From contig CM046447.1 of assembly GCA_025506515.1 (NCBI GenBank), positions 85,928,748 through 85,992,747 on the forward strand: a stretch of DNA of 64,000 bases, read 5' to 3'. This DNA comes from Flaveria trinervia (taxonomy: Eukaryota; Streptophyta; Magnoliopsida; Asterales; Asteraceae). The translations under genes were made by a program, and so were the position numbers. Under the pieces are notes generated by a model. The model was not told where the DNA came from, did no database searches, and saw nothing but the letters and a program-made list of their open reading frames with translations. Below, piece by piece: positions 23,433 to 32,829 of this stretch (positions are counted from its first letter, which is position 1; each line of letters starts with the position of its first letter).

Positions 23433-25457
23433 GTTATTCCTCAAACAGACGAGGATAATGCTGCCTCATCTCCTCCTCAGTCTCCCATGTAGACTCGGAT
23501 CCCTTCCTGTGCTTTCACTGTACACGCACAAGAGGAACCACTTTATTTCTCAGCCTCTTCTCTTTACGATCGATGATTGCCACTGGTTGCTCCACATAAT
23601 TGAGCCTTTCATCGACTTCAATGTACTCCAATGGAACAATCATGTCTTCATCAGCTAAGCACTTCCACAAATGAGATACATGGAATGTCGGGTGAATTCC
23701 ACTTAACTCATCTGGCAACTCCAATCTATAGGCCACCTCTCCTACTTGAGCAATAATTCGGAAATGGCCTATATATCTTCGGCTCAACTTGCCCCGCGCT
23801 TCCTGAATCTGATAATAACCTTCTAAGGTGAGACCTTCAACATAACCCGGTCACCCACCTGGAATTCAATTGGTCTGCGTCGTTTATCGGCATACGACTT
23901 CTGTCTATCTTTGGCTGCCTTCATGAAGGCTTTAATCTATTCGAGCTTCTCAGTCGTAACCTCGATTACCTCGACGCTTCCCAACTCTTTTTGACCAATG
24001 TCACCCCAACAAACGGGTGTTCTGCATCTCCTACCGTATAGCATCTCATATGGTGGCATACCAATGCTGGCATGATAGTTGTTGTTATATGAGAATTCGG
24101 CTAACGGTAAGTGGTCGTCCCAACTTCCACCAAAATCGATTACACATGCCCGAAGCATGTCTTCCAACGTCTGAATGGTCCTTTCTGACTGACCATCAGT
24201 TTGGGAATGATAAGCCGTGCTAATATGTAATCTCGTCCCCATGGCATTGTGGAATTTCTTCCAGAATTTAGACGTAAACCGGGTGTCACGATCAGACACA
24301 ATGGACACCAGCACACCATGACGAGTTACAATCTCCTTGATGAACAAGTTAGCCAACCTCTGGGATGAATATGTCTCGCGGATCGGTAGGAAGTGAGCAC
24401 TCTTCGTCAAACGGTCAACAATCACCCATATGGCATCGTACCCCTTCGGAGTACGTGGTAGCTTTGTAATGAAATCCATCACTTCCATTCCGGTATATCC
24501 AAAGGTTGGATCTTCCTATATGGCTTCTGGTGTTCCGCCTTCACCTGTAGGCAAGTAAGGCACTTACTCACATACTCCACTACGTCACGCTTCATACCTG
24601 GCCACTAATAATTTTTCTTCATATCTTTATACATCTTTGTGGCACCAGGATGAATGGAGTATCGAGTCTTGTGAGCTTCATCCATAATTCTCACACGTAG
24701 ATCCCCGAAACGAGGAATCCACACCCGTCCAAATCGAGTTTTAACACCAAGTGTGTTTTCACTCAATTCCATAACCAGACCTTTCATTCTTTCAGAGTTT
24801 AGATGATCTTCTCTTAATGCCTCATCCTAAAGTCCTTGACTTGCTTCATTACGTCAGAGGTCATGATTAGTTGGTATGCTTTCACCCGAATCGGCTCGGG
24901 CCTCTCCTTCCGGCTCAGAGCATCGGCAACCACGTTCAGATCTTTTTGCTCGAAGAAGTACTTCAAGCTCTTATGGTTCGTGAAAATGGTGCACTTCGTC
25001 CCGTACAGATAGTGCCTCCAAATCTTTAGTGCAAAGACCACGGCTGCTAGCTCCAGGTCATGAGTAGGGTAGTTAACCTCATGAACTTTCAACTGTCGGG
25101 ATGCATAGGCTATAACCTTCCCTCTTTGCATTAATACACACCCCAACCTTGAGTAAGAAGCATCAGAATATACCACCAAATCCTCGCTTCCTTTGGGTAA
25201 TGACAAGACAGGAGCTTGAGTCAACCTCACCTTTAACTTCCCGAACGCCTGTTCTTGGGCTTGACCCCATGTAAATTTTACATCCTTCCGGGTTAACTTG
25301 GTCAGGGGAGAAGCGATCTTGGAAAAGTCCTGAATGAACCTTCGATAATAACCCGCCAACCCCAAGAAACTACAAATCTTGGATGGCGTCCTTGAGACTT
25401 CCATTGCATCACAGCCTCAACCTTAGCAGGGTCTACTATAATCCCCGAAGAAACAAG
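23433..25457 (-). pseudogene. Gypsy pol, C-terminal part (RT end, RNase H, integrase, chromodomain)
   Basis: Broken reading frames on the minus strand carry, in order: the RT C-terminus (GIIVDPAKVEAV, FLGLAGYYRRFI); RNase H (VVYSDASYSRLG, CTIFTNHKSLKYFF); the junction VVADALSRK; the integrase zinc finger (HPGATKMY ... CLTCLQVK); the catalytic core with MDFITKLPR, VSDRDTRF and DGQSERTIQTLED giving D, D and E; and GHFRIIAQVG plus FHVSHLWKC. After VPLVRVQ a TGG codon has become TGA; reading through gives a chromodomain tail (STWETEEEMR, YPRLFEE) ending at TAA 23433-23435. Another Trp codon is a stop after KKNY. The upstream RT core is absent because the frame abuts the copia A leader at about 25457. 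The product would have been the gypsy polyprotein; it is not functional now. Confidence 0.9.
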
Positions 25458-25755
25458 TTTAACCTACGAATTATCAAACTTCAGCAAGTTCAGTCGCACG
25501 ATTGGCTTAATCGCACGACTGAGTTCATTCGCATTTTCCAACCGCACGATTGGACTCATATGTACCTTCATTCGTACGACTGAGAACTTCATTCGGTCTG
25601 TTCAACCACATTAGTTCATTCGGACGACCGAATCATCGGCATCTGTTCAGTCGCACGATTGAACCATCCGCATTTGTTCAATCGCTCGAATAAGCCCAAT
25701 CGCTTACCTTCATTCGCATACATCAGCAGTGTGTTACACCGTAAAGTTAAGTGAA
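25458..25755 (+). repeat. Copia A 5' leader with palindrome array
   Basis: It starts inside the leader (AACCTACGAATTATCAAACT parallels CCTAGAATTTTCGC in copia B). It is followed by at least eight half- or full palindromes of the type CAGTCGCACGATTGG, CAATCGCACGACTGA, CATTCGTACGACTGA (about 25484-25720). The gag ATG follows at 25756. Confidence 0.8.
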
Positions 25756-26170
25756 ATGGAGGATCAGTTTTCGGCATACACAGCTAGTAAGGATACTCGT
25801 ATTCAGAATCTACTATTGTTGGAGAATGAAGTAGGAATACACAATAAACCCCCGAAGCTTATCACGTTAGACGACTATCCACAATGGAAGCAACGTTTCT
25901 AAATCTACTTGAATGGAGTAGATACAAATTTGTGGGAGGCAATAGAGTCGGGGTACAGCATGCCAGTTGGAGCGACGAAGTAAAACTTACTCTAAGTGGC
26001 ATGTCGGATGCACAGAAGGTAAAACACAATGCTGAGAAGAAAGTCTACGCCTTGCTTACTCAGTCTATTCCGAAGGATATTTTCCATCAGTATTCGGAGT
26101 ATACTCAAGCCAAGAAACTTTGGGATGCGTTGGAGAAGAGGTATGACGGGAATGCTTCTCTGAAGGCTAT
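25756..26170 (+). pseudogene. Copia A gag, N-terminal part
   Basis: ATG at 25756 opens MEDQFSAYTASKDTRIQ, matching the copia B start MEDQMSAFTAGKDSRIQ. The frame has a stop at codon 49 (Glu to TAA after WKQRF), then continues IYLNGVDTNLWEA. The UBN2-type gag signature VKLTLSGMSDAQKVKHNAEK and LWDALEKRYDGNASL follows. It is interrupted after LKAI by copia B; the last five bases, GCTAT, are that insertion's target duplication. The protein continues at 40207. It is the nucleocapsid/capsid precursor in intact relatives. Confidence 0.88.
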
Positions 26171-26880
26171 TGTTAGGACCTGGTATTTGACTGAAATACC
26201 TAGAGATCACGTGTATACCAGATCAAATAGTGCGGAATCCTATTTGATTGGCGATCCAATCAGTGAGAACACACGAAGAATCAATCAAGGATTGAAACTA
26301 ACGTTAGAAGTCGATAAGGAATCGATCTAATGTGTTCTATGAACTTGGAGAACGATTTGGAAGGTTTCTGGACGGCTAGAGTTCGTCTGGAATCGTACTT
26401 GATCGAGAGTTTTTGTTTTTCACGAATTGAGTTGTATTTATAGGTTGGCACTATTCAATCGTGCGACTGAACCATTAGTTTGGTTCAATCGTGCGATTGA
26501 ACCATGTGGTTGGTTCATTCGTGCGACTGAGTGTTCAATCGTGCGACTGAGCCAATCTTATGTTACAGTCGTACGACTGATCCAGTCTCCTGGTTCAGTC
26601 GTGCGACTAAGTCAATCGTGTGAAGTTCTTCATGTGTATGGTTCATTTGCATGTGCCATTCGCATGGGAACTTCATTAAGTTAAGTTTGAATGTTTTAGT
26701 TAATTAATATAATATTATATGTAATCATTCAAGTAATCATAAACCCAATCAATTCAGTCACGACTCATTAATGAACTATTAAATATTATAACCAACAGAC
26801 TATCAATATCATTTATTAATCATACCAAACAAGATCTATTACATCACATATCATGATCTAGGGACAAACATGTATCAACA
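26171..26880 (-). repeat. Copia B 3' LTR
   Basis: Plus-strand reading TGTTAGGACCTGG...ATGTATCAACA, i.e. TGTTGATACATG...CCTAACA on the element's strand. It includes six or seven palindromes at 26454-26623 (CAATCGTGCGACTG, CAGTCGTACGACTG and variants) spaced about 20-35 bp. TATTTATAG near 26437 could be part of a promoter or an AT-rich filler. Confidence 0.92.
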
Positions 26881-26882
26881 AA

Positions 26883-26893
26883 CTCCCCCTTGG
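26883..26893 (-). other. Copia B polypurine tract
   Basis: Minus strand CCAAGGGGGAGT, two bases before the LTR. The ORF3 stop is at 26906, so ORF3 runs almost into the PPT. The same arrangement is seen in copia A. Confidence 0.85.
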
Positions 26894-26905
26894 ACCTAGA
26901 TCTCT

Positions 26906-29900
26906 CTAATGTCTTGTTTTCTTCATTACGTCCTCATATTTCTTGTACTTGTCCTCTTGTGTGACTCCCGCGTGAATATCAAACGCGAAGCAAAGTCGTA
27001 TAACATTTTGGAACTGGAGGGCTTGTACAATGTCTTGTGTGTCATAGAACAGTGGCCCCTTGTATAATGTATAGACATCATTAGCAGACAAGTTAGTTAG
27101 CCACATTGGGTCGAATACTCTGACAGTACCCATTTGATCCCCTTTGTTCAGAACTATGACAGCTTCAGCAGTTCTCCAATCATAGTACCACCATTTGAAG
27201 TGTGGAGTGAAGTCCTGTGGCATTTCCCTGAGAGGGATTCTCGACATAGTGCGCGGAGGACTCCACTTCAACACAATCTTTGGTTTTCTAGTAATGGCAT
27301 CCATCTCAGACTTTCTAATATACCTTGTAGGTTGTTGAGGTCTGAAGTTAATCCACCTGGTGTGGTACTCTTTCTTTAGGGCAGCCTCAAACCAGCCTGA
27401 CATCTTTCTAGGGTCAGCATACAACAGCTTCAATTTGGCCAGCTGGTTGAGCTCAAATCCTGGTAGAGTCTTTAGATCATGTGGAAATCTAAAGTAATCT
27501 ATGCCCTTTTCCCTCTTAACGGCATAAACGTTAAGATCATCAAAATATGCCCATGCTATTATCCTGCCTGACACCGTAAGATGTTTCTTGACGCTGTAGA
27601 ACTTGGTGTAGGCATCTCTCTTCGGTGCAGCACGTTGGGCTCTGACTTCTTTAAAACATTCAGCCCACTCAGCCTTTCGAATGTATACGTCATCGTTTGA
27701 GGCTTGGGCTGTTCCTTCGGTCTTTCCAGCTTCCTGCTCCATCTTGTCTAGTACCTCAAACATATCTGACTAGGGACTCACCCAGATTGGGGACCACATT
27801 ACCCTCATTGTCAGCGTATTGTGGTACTCTTCAGCAGCAATATCTTCAACCTCAATTCATCAACGTCATGTAGTTCGTCGTCACTGGTTGAATCAACTGT
27901 TGGAGCATCCTGACAATTTCATCAGGATTGAGTTTGAACATCTCTGCCAGTTGCTTGTTAGATAGGTCGTGAATTATTTCACCTTCTTCAGGGGTATAAC
28001 TCACTGACCTTCTGACAATCCCTTGCAGATCAAGAATCATTGTGAGTTGAGACTTGACCTGTTGAAGGGGAGCAATATCAAACTCATCTCTGTGGTACTT
28101 TGGATCTGTTTGATTTACACATTTCACACTCAAATCATTAGTAATTTATCAAACAAAATGCATTAACTTAGTATAAACATTTAGTACATGGTTTTTCAAT
28201 ACAGAATACAAAAGTAAATAACTACATAAACATCTACTATTTACTTTTATCCTGAATGCTAGACTCTTCATGTGAAGGTGCAGAAGCAGAAGCTGACTGA
28301 TCCTGTCTGTTCTTTGTTCTCTTCTCTTGCCCTGGAGCTGAGACAGATTCACTGCTTCTCCTTCTTCAGTGTCTTCATCTGCACACCACTCTTCGGTTTT
28401 CTCTTCATTAGTATCACTGTCATCATCATCATCATCATCATCTTCATTATCTCTGTCTCCATCCCTTATCTTTAGAGGTTCCTCCTTTGATCCTTTCAAT
28501 TTTAGCAAAATGGTCCTCTTAGCTTTTTCCAACTCCTCTATTTACTTACCTGCTGCGACACTTTGAGCTCGGAGTTGGTCCATCTGAGTGTTCTGAGCAG
28601 CCATTGCTGGGCCTGCTCCTCAATTACTCGATCCTGCTCTGCAATTTTATGCGATTGTGCAGCAGTCAGGTCGGTAAGCTGGCGGATCTGAGTGGTCTTT
28701 TCCTCATCAGCCGCCAGCAATCGCAACACCATTCTATTTAAAGCTGACAGCTGTTCCTCTACCCCGATTGGAGGTAGAGGAGATCTATAGGTGTGTGAGG
28801 GGTAGGCTGAGGGCTCGGTTTGGTGGCTAGTGGTGGTGGTGGTGGTGGTGAATATCGGGCCAGGTCGGGATGATAGTGGTGGTGAGTGTGGGGTGAATGA
28901 TGTAGTGGTGGCTGGGGTCTGTCTTATGGTGGTCGGTATGGTGGTGTCTGTGGTTGCTGTGGGGGAAGGTATGGTGGTGGATGGTGTGTCTGAAGAGGTG
29001 GTAGTGGTGGAAGGTATGGTGGATGTGGTAGTGATAAAGGTTACCCTATGCTTCTTCTTTTCCTGGCCATGGGGTTGAGCCATCCGTTTTCTCCTCATTC
29101 CCTTCGAGGTGGATGCTCCCCCTACAATCCCGCCTGAGGACCCCAAAGCATAAGTTGGTTAGCTTCTGTATCTCCGGAGCCTCTCGGTTGTTCACCAACA
29201 ACTCTTAACCCATGTTCTGTGGGAACAACTTTCCTTCCCACAGTTCGGGTCAGTGGCTCCTCATCAGATTCAACCTCATCTTCATCGTTAAGAACAAAAT
29301 CTTGATGAAATCCTGCTGACTCAGTTACTTCAGCAGGTGAGACAGACACAGAGGGAACAGAGTCAGACACAGTGCCTCTGGATGGAATAGCATCATCCCC
29401 ACTGTCATCCTCCTCTGAATCATCAGTAGGGAGGACAATGGCTCCACGTCGGAGTCACTGTCCTCGTGACGCCATTGGCGTCTCCCCGGTGCCACATAAC
29501 TTTCATCTGCTAAGTGGCCAATCATTCTTTTCACTTGGGGCTTAATCTGCTTTCCCCTGTAAACTCTCATCCTGCCCAGAGTAGTATCATCCATTATCTC
29601 TAAGGCCACTGCGTCATGACTCTCTTTGGGCAACTGTGGCAGCTTCTCGTTGAAGACGAGCTGTATGAATCTGGGGTATATACAAAACCCCTCTTTTCCC
29701 TTTACCTCCAAATTCTCCACTAAGTAGGAGAATATCATGCTGGAAAAACTGAAGGGGTGGTTCAGAACCAGTGCCACGTAGGCATTTTGAATCTGGTCTG
29801 AGAGGTCGTCAAACCCACCCCTCCTCGATGCAACACACTTGAGGATCACGTGTGCTAAGTACTGTACTGGGGGCTCAGGTTGCTCTTGTTGAGCACACCT

Positions 29901-30270
29901 GAGTTGATATCCCCAGCGTACTTTATCCTCAGGAAGCATCCTCTCACTGTCAACGGATGTAGTTTAGTAGGATGATCAGCGTCATCCCCGAACTCTAGGA
30001 CTCTCTGAATGTCGTCAGCAGAGATCTCAATATCATGGCCCAGTATAGAGCTCTAGACAGTACGGCTCACGAGAGCGGTCCACCAAGGCATTTCCCAGAT
30101 GCCTGATGGAGTGATCTATATGGCGTGCAAGGCGTGGAGATAACCTTATGAATTCGGGACCGTCTCAGAAAGGCTATAATGTCGGTAAACTCAGCCCCGT
30201 TCCTGGTGGTGTGATCCAAATGGGCACAGATGTTTGCTTTGGATTTATGGACCACCTTTCTGCCATTTAT
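26906..30270 (-). pseudogene. Copia B ORF3 (env-like by position), two exons
   Basis: On the minus strand, exon 1 runs 30270-28245 and exon 2 28105-26906. Exon 1 holds an N-terminal globular part (SKANICAHLDHTT, KYLAHVILKCVASRRGGFDD, GFCIYPRFIQLVFNEKLP), acidic segments, a basic patch (GMRRKRMAQPHG), a Thr/Pro/Ser-rich linker of about 70 residues, a coiled coil (EEQLSALNRMVLRLLAADEE) and a poly-Asp run. Exon 2 holds IAPLQQVKSQLTMILDLQG and a 285-codon C-terminal domain (VSGRIIAWAYFDDLNVYAVK, YFRFPHDLKTLPGFELNQ, FTPHFKWWYYDWR) to the stop at 26906. I see no signal peptide or membrane segment, so 'envelope' is positional only. It has several frameshifts and stops (e.g. after SLHQA). The first codon is ATA where copia A has ATG. 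Similar ORFs follow pol in Asteraceae copia elements as I recall; their function is unknown. Confidence 0.8.
28106..28244 (-). other. Probable intron in copia B ORF3
   Basis: A 139-bp AT-rich segment from GTAAATAG (donor, after GATAAAA) to AAATCAAACAG (acceptor), with a TACTAATGATT branch-point-like sequence about 40 nt before the acceptor. Exon 1 would stop at TAG within the donor; removal joins QDK to NPKYHRDEF in frame (phase 1). Copia A has the same donor and acceptor positions (50217-50364). Confidence 0.7.
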
Positions 30271-30301
30271 CTGAAACACACAAGACATAGAACCATTAGT
30301 A
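30271..30301 (-). promoter_or_regulatory. Candidate branch point and 3' splice site before ORF3 (copia B)
   Basis: Minus strand TACTAAT (30301-30295) followed by a pyrimidine-rich stretch and TTTCAG ending at 30271, directly before the first ORF3 codon. The copy in copia A is TACTAAC ... TTTTGTAACAG before ATG. This suggests a spliced subgenomic ORF3 mRNA. Confidence 0.6.
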
Positions 30302-30349
30302 CATAAGACATGAAAATTTGTTCTAAGTGTAAAGTTGAAGTCATTTTGA

Positions 30350-30600
30350 TTCATTCGTGCGAATGAATCATGCGACTGAAGTCAGTCGCCTGTTTGAGAC
30401 ATGCGATTGAGTTCAATCGGCTGATTGAGACATGCGATTGAGTTCAATCGGCTGATTGAGACATGCGATTGAGTTCAATCTGCCGACTGGACTCATTCAG
30501 GTGGTTCAGTCGGTCGAATGATCCAATCGTAAGGTTCAATCGTGCGATTGGAGTTCATTCGAATGACCAGTCGCTTGCCCCACTGTTCGATCGCCTGTGG
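30350..30600. repeat. Palindrome array before ORF3, copia B, part 1
   Basis: Units such as CATTCGTGCGAATGA, CAATCGGCTGATTGAGACATG (three near-identical 30-bp tandem units at about 30385-30480), CAGTCGGTCGAATGA, CAATCGTGCGATTGG and CATTCGAATGACCAGTCG. Arms TCG/CGA are kept while the flanking base pair varies. Confidence 0.8.
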
Positions 30601-30974
30601 GTCGAATCTTGACCAATCTAAGTCATTTAACAGTGTTAATGGTCCATTAGCCTTGTCTACTTGTCGCTATAACCTATTAAACTCAATTTTAACATTTTGC
30701 TTCATTTACATAGGTGATTAGGTCATTTCACAGTTCGGTTCTTGATTCAATCCAGTGTCGCTATTGTAGGTCGGTAATGTGCTGATTTTGGTAGGATTCA
30801 AAGAGTAGTGTACCTGTAAAACGTCACTCGAATGTAAGAAACTTAACAGCAATGTATATCAGAATCTGTGGCAATTTTGACAGAGTAACGTAAAGAACGC
30901 GATTGGGGTGCTATTGGGAGTGATGAGTGAGATGCGATCGACTGAGGCCCTTTAAATACTGACCCTAATTCCAA

Positions 30975-31215
30975 TCGGCCGACTAGCCTCATTCGCACAG
31001 TTCATTCGGGCGACTGAGGTTCAGTGTACGATTGGCCTAGTCAATCGCATTCAGTCGGCCGACTGAGTCTCAGTCGGTCGACTGACTCATTCGGTCTCCT
31101 TCATTCGCCTCTTCAGTTGACCGACTGAGCCTCAGTCGGTCTACTGTTTCATTCTCCCCTTCTATTCGGTCGAATGGATCATTTTCATGTCCATTCGGCC
31201 GATTGGAAGCCATTC
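30975..31215. repeat. Palindrome array before ORF3, copia B, part 2
   Basis: CAATCGGCCGACTAG, CATTCGGGCGACTGA, CAGTCGGCCGACTGA (perfectly self-complementary core), CAGTCGGTCGACTGA, CATTCGGTCGAATGG, CATTCGGCCGATTGG. The core here is mainly GGCC/GGTC instead of GTGC/GCAC. Confidence 0.8.
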
Positions 31216-32680
31216 ACATAGTTGGTCGATAACCATGATCCACTAGTGCGAACGGGTCACACTTTGTGAGTTTACAGTCATTTTGAACATTTACTATTAA
31301 GACCCTTTTCACTTTTGATAATAACATTGTAAGCTCTTAACCAATTCAGTCACTTCAGACGTGACCTTTTAAATTTTGAAAAACATGTGGCCAACTCAGA
31401 CATGGCCCTTTTAGGTAAGTTAATTCTCTTCTGATTTCCCTGATGTAGTCCGACAGACACACAAATTAAAAGATAAAAATAGAAACTTAAACTAAACTAC
31501 ACAACTAAAGTTTATTTATTATTTATTTTTTTGGACTTTTTGTGAGAGATAAACCCTAAGATGGAAATCTACGGAATTTGGTTTGGAGTAGACAGCTTCA
31601 ACTTCGATTGATCATATCTGGACCAATTCAATTTTGGAATCATACAGGAACATCAAATCATTTGGGACTTGTTATTAAAACTTTTTGATGCTTAAATTCT
31701 CGGTGTTCATCCAGAGTCGTTAGCAACTTAAGGGAATCAGACTGAAACTCTTAGATTTTCACATTGATTTGGACTCTCGAGAATGTAGCCACTAAGATTG
31801 TCAGTAGTTTGTCCACTTAAATCCATACACAGACTTTTGACGCAGACTGGTGACTGATTTAGGTTTAATTATTTCAGCCAACATTTGTGGATTCCACACT
31901 TATATGGTAATCAACATTCCCCAGAGGTTTTTGAGTGGTCTAGGGTATTATTACAAGAAGAGACTATTCTTAGAGATTTCAAAGACAAGCCTGTCCTCAG
32001 GTCAGTGCCACCGCACAGCAGAGAGGCGGCAAACAACAATGAATGCTAGAATATCTAGGTTATGCTTATCCTCAGGTCAGTGCCATCGCACAGCAGAGAG
32101 GCACACAACCTATCTCTTTGTTAGAGCAGCTTATTTTATTGACACCATATGCACCAACAACATAAGTCATTAGCTTTATTGCATTTGTCTTTCATTTTTC
32201 CTTGCTTTGCTCTAATTATGGTCATCCGCACATTTGTGGCACTTAAATGCTCAATACCCCTTATTGGAATATATTTGATTGTGTTAACTAGTGATAAGAG
32301 GGAAGCCCACAGTCAGTTGAACAACTTAGTTTGATCTTGAGATCACCAATCAGGTCTAATTGTCTTGTGTTGAATCTACCAACATATCATTTGTGGTCTA
32401 GCAGCCTCTAAGTCTACTTTCTTTGTGTCACCTTAGGAGTTGCCAGTTTTCTATCATCTTCCCTTTTTATATTGCTTAGATTACACAGACTTATACTTTG
32501 AACTTTTGCATCTTTTCAAAACTTAAAGTTTAAAAATCCCTCTTGATTGTTCCTGTGTAATATCATATTCCAAAGGTATTGAATCGGTATCACAGAACAC
32601 TCTACTTATTTCAGCTAGTTACCCCTTCCCTCATTATTATTATTATTATTATTATTTTTTAATGTTAACTTGCTGACATA
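31216..32680 (-). other. Copia B spacer between pol and ORF3, non-coding part
   Basis: About 1.4 kb without a credible frame. It is colinear with 45843-47290 of copia A on the other strand. It contains a 34-bp unit (TCCTCAGGTCAGTGCCA-Y-CGCACAGCAGAGAGGC) at 31994-32027 and 32069-32102, 75 bp apart, also doubled in copia A at 46390 and 46463, and CAGACGTGACC remnants at 31350-31405. An ATT microsatellite lies at 32633-32657. Confidence 0.7.
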
Positions 32681-32690
32681 TTCTCCCCTA
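32681..32690 (-). other. Internal polypurine-like tract, copia B
   Basis: Minus strand TAGGGGAGAA about 140 bp after the pol stop. The counterpart in copia A is TAGGGGGAGAA at 45832-45842. A second purine tract between pol and ORF3 could be an extra PPT; Sireviruses are known, from memory, to carry several PPT-like sequences. Confidence 0.5.
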
Positions 32691-32829
32691 ATACTAAAAT
32701 CATTGCGGATTTAATTATTTTGGATTTTAATAGACAACAGAATAACATGAGTTGAAATATAACAGACAAAAAGAAAAAAAAAAACAGAGAAACATAAAAT
32801 AAAATAAACTTTAACGAAACTACATCGGA

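Noticed and set aside
26427..26684. 85-codon LTR frame with repeated FNRAIEP-type pieces, also at 39758-40018
   Set aside because: Translation of the LTR palindrome array; not a protein.
28830..29078. Val/Gly-rich plus-strand frame
   Set aside because: It is the antisense of the Thr/Pro-rich linker of ORF3 (GGTGGT codons opposite ACCACC).
30350..31215. CRISPR array
   Set aside because: Units are short, variable and palindromic without constant-length spacers, and the context is a plant retrotransposon.
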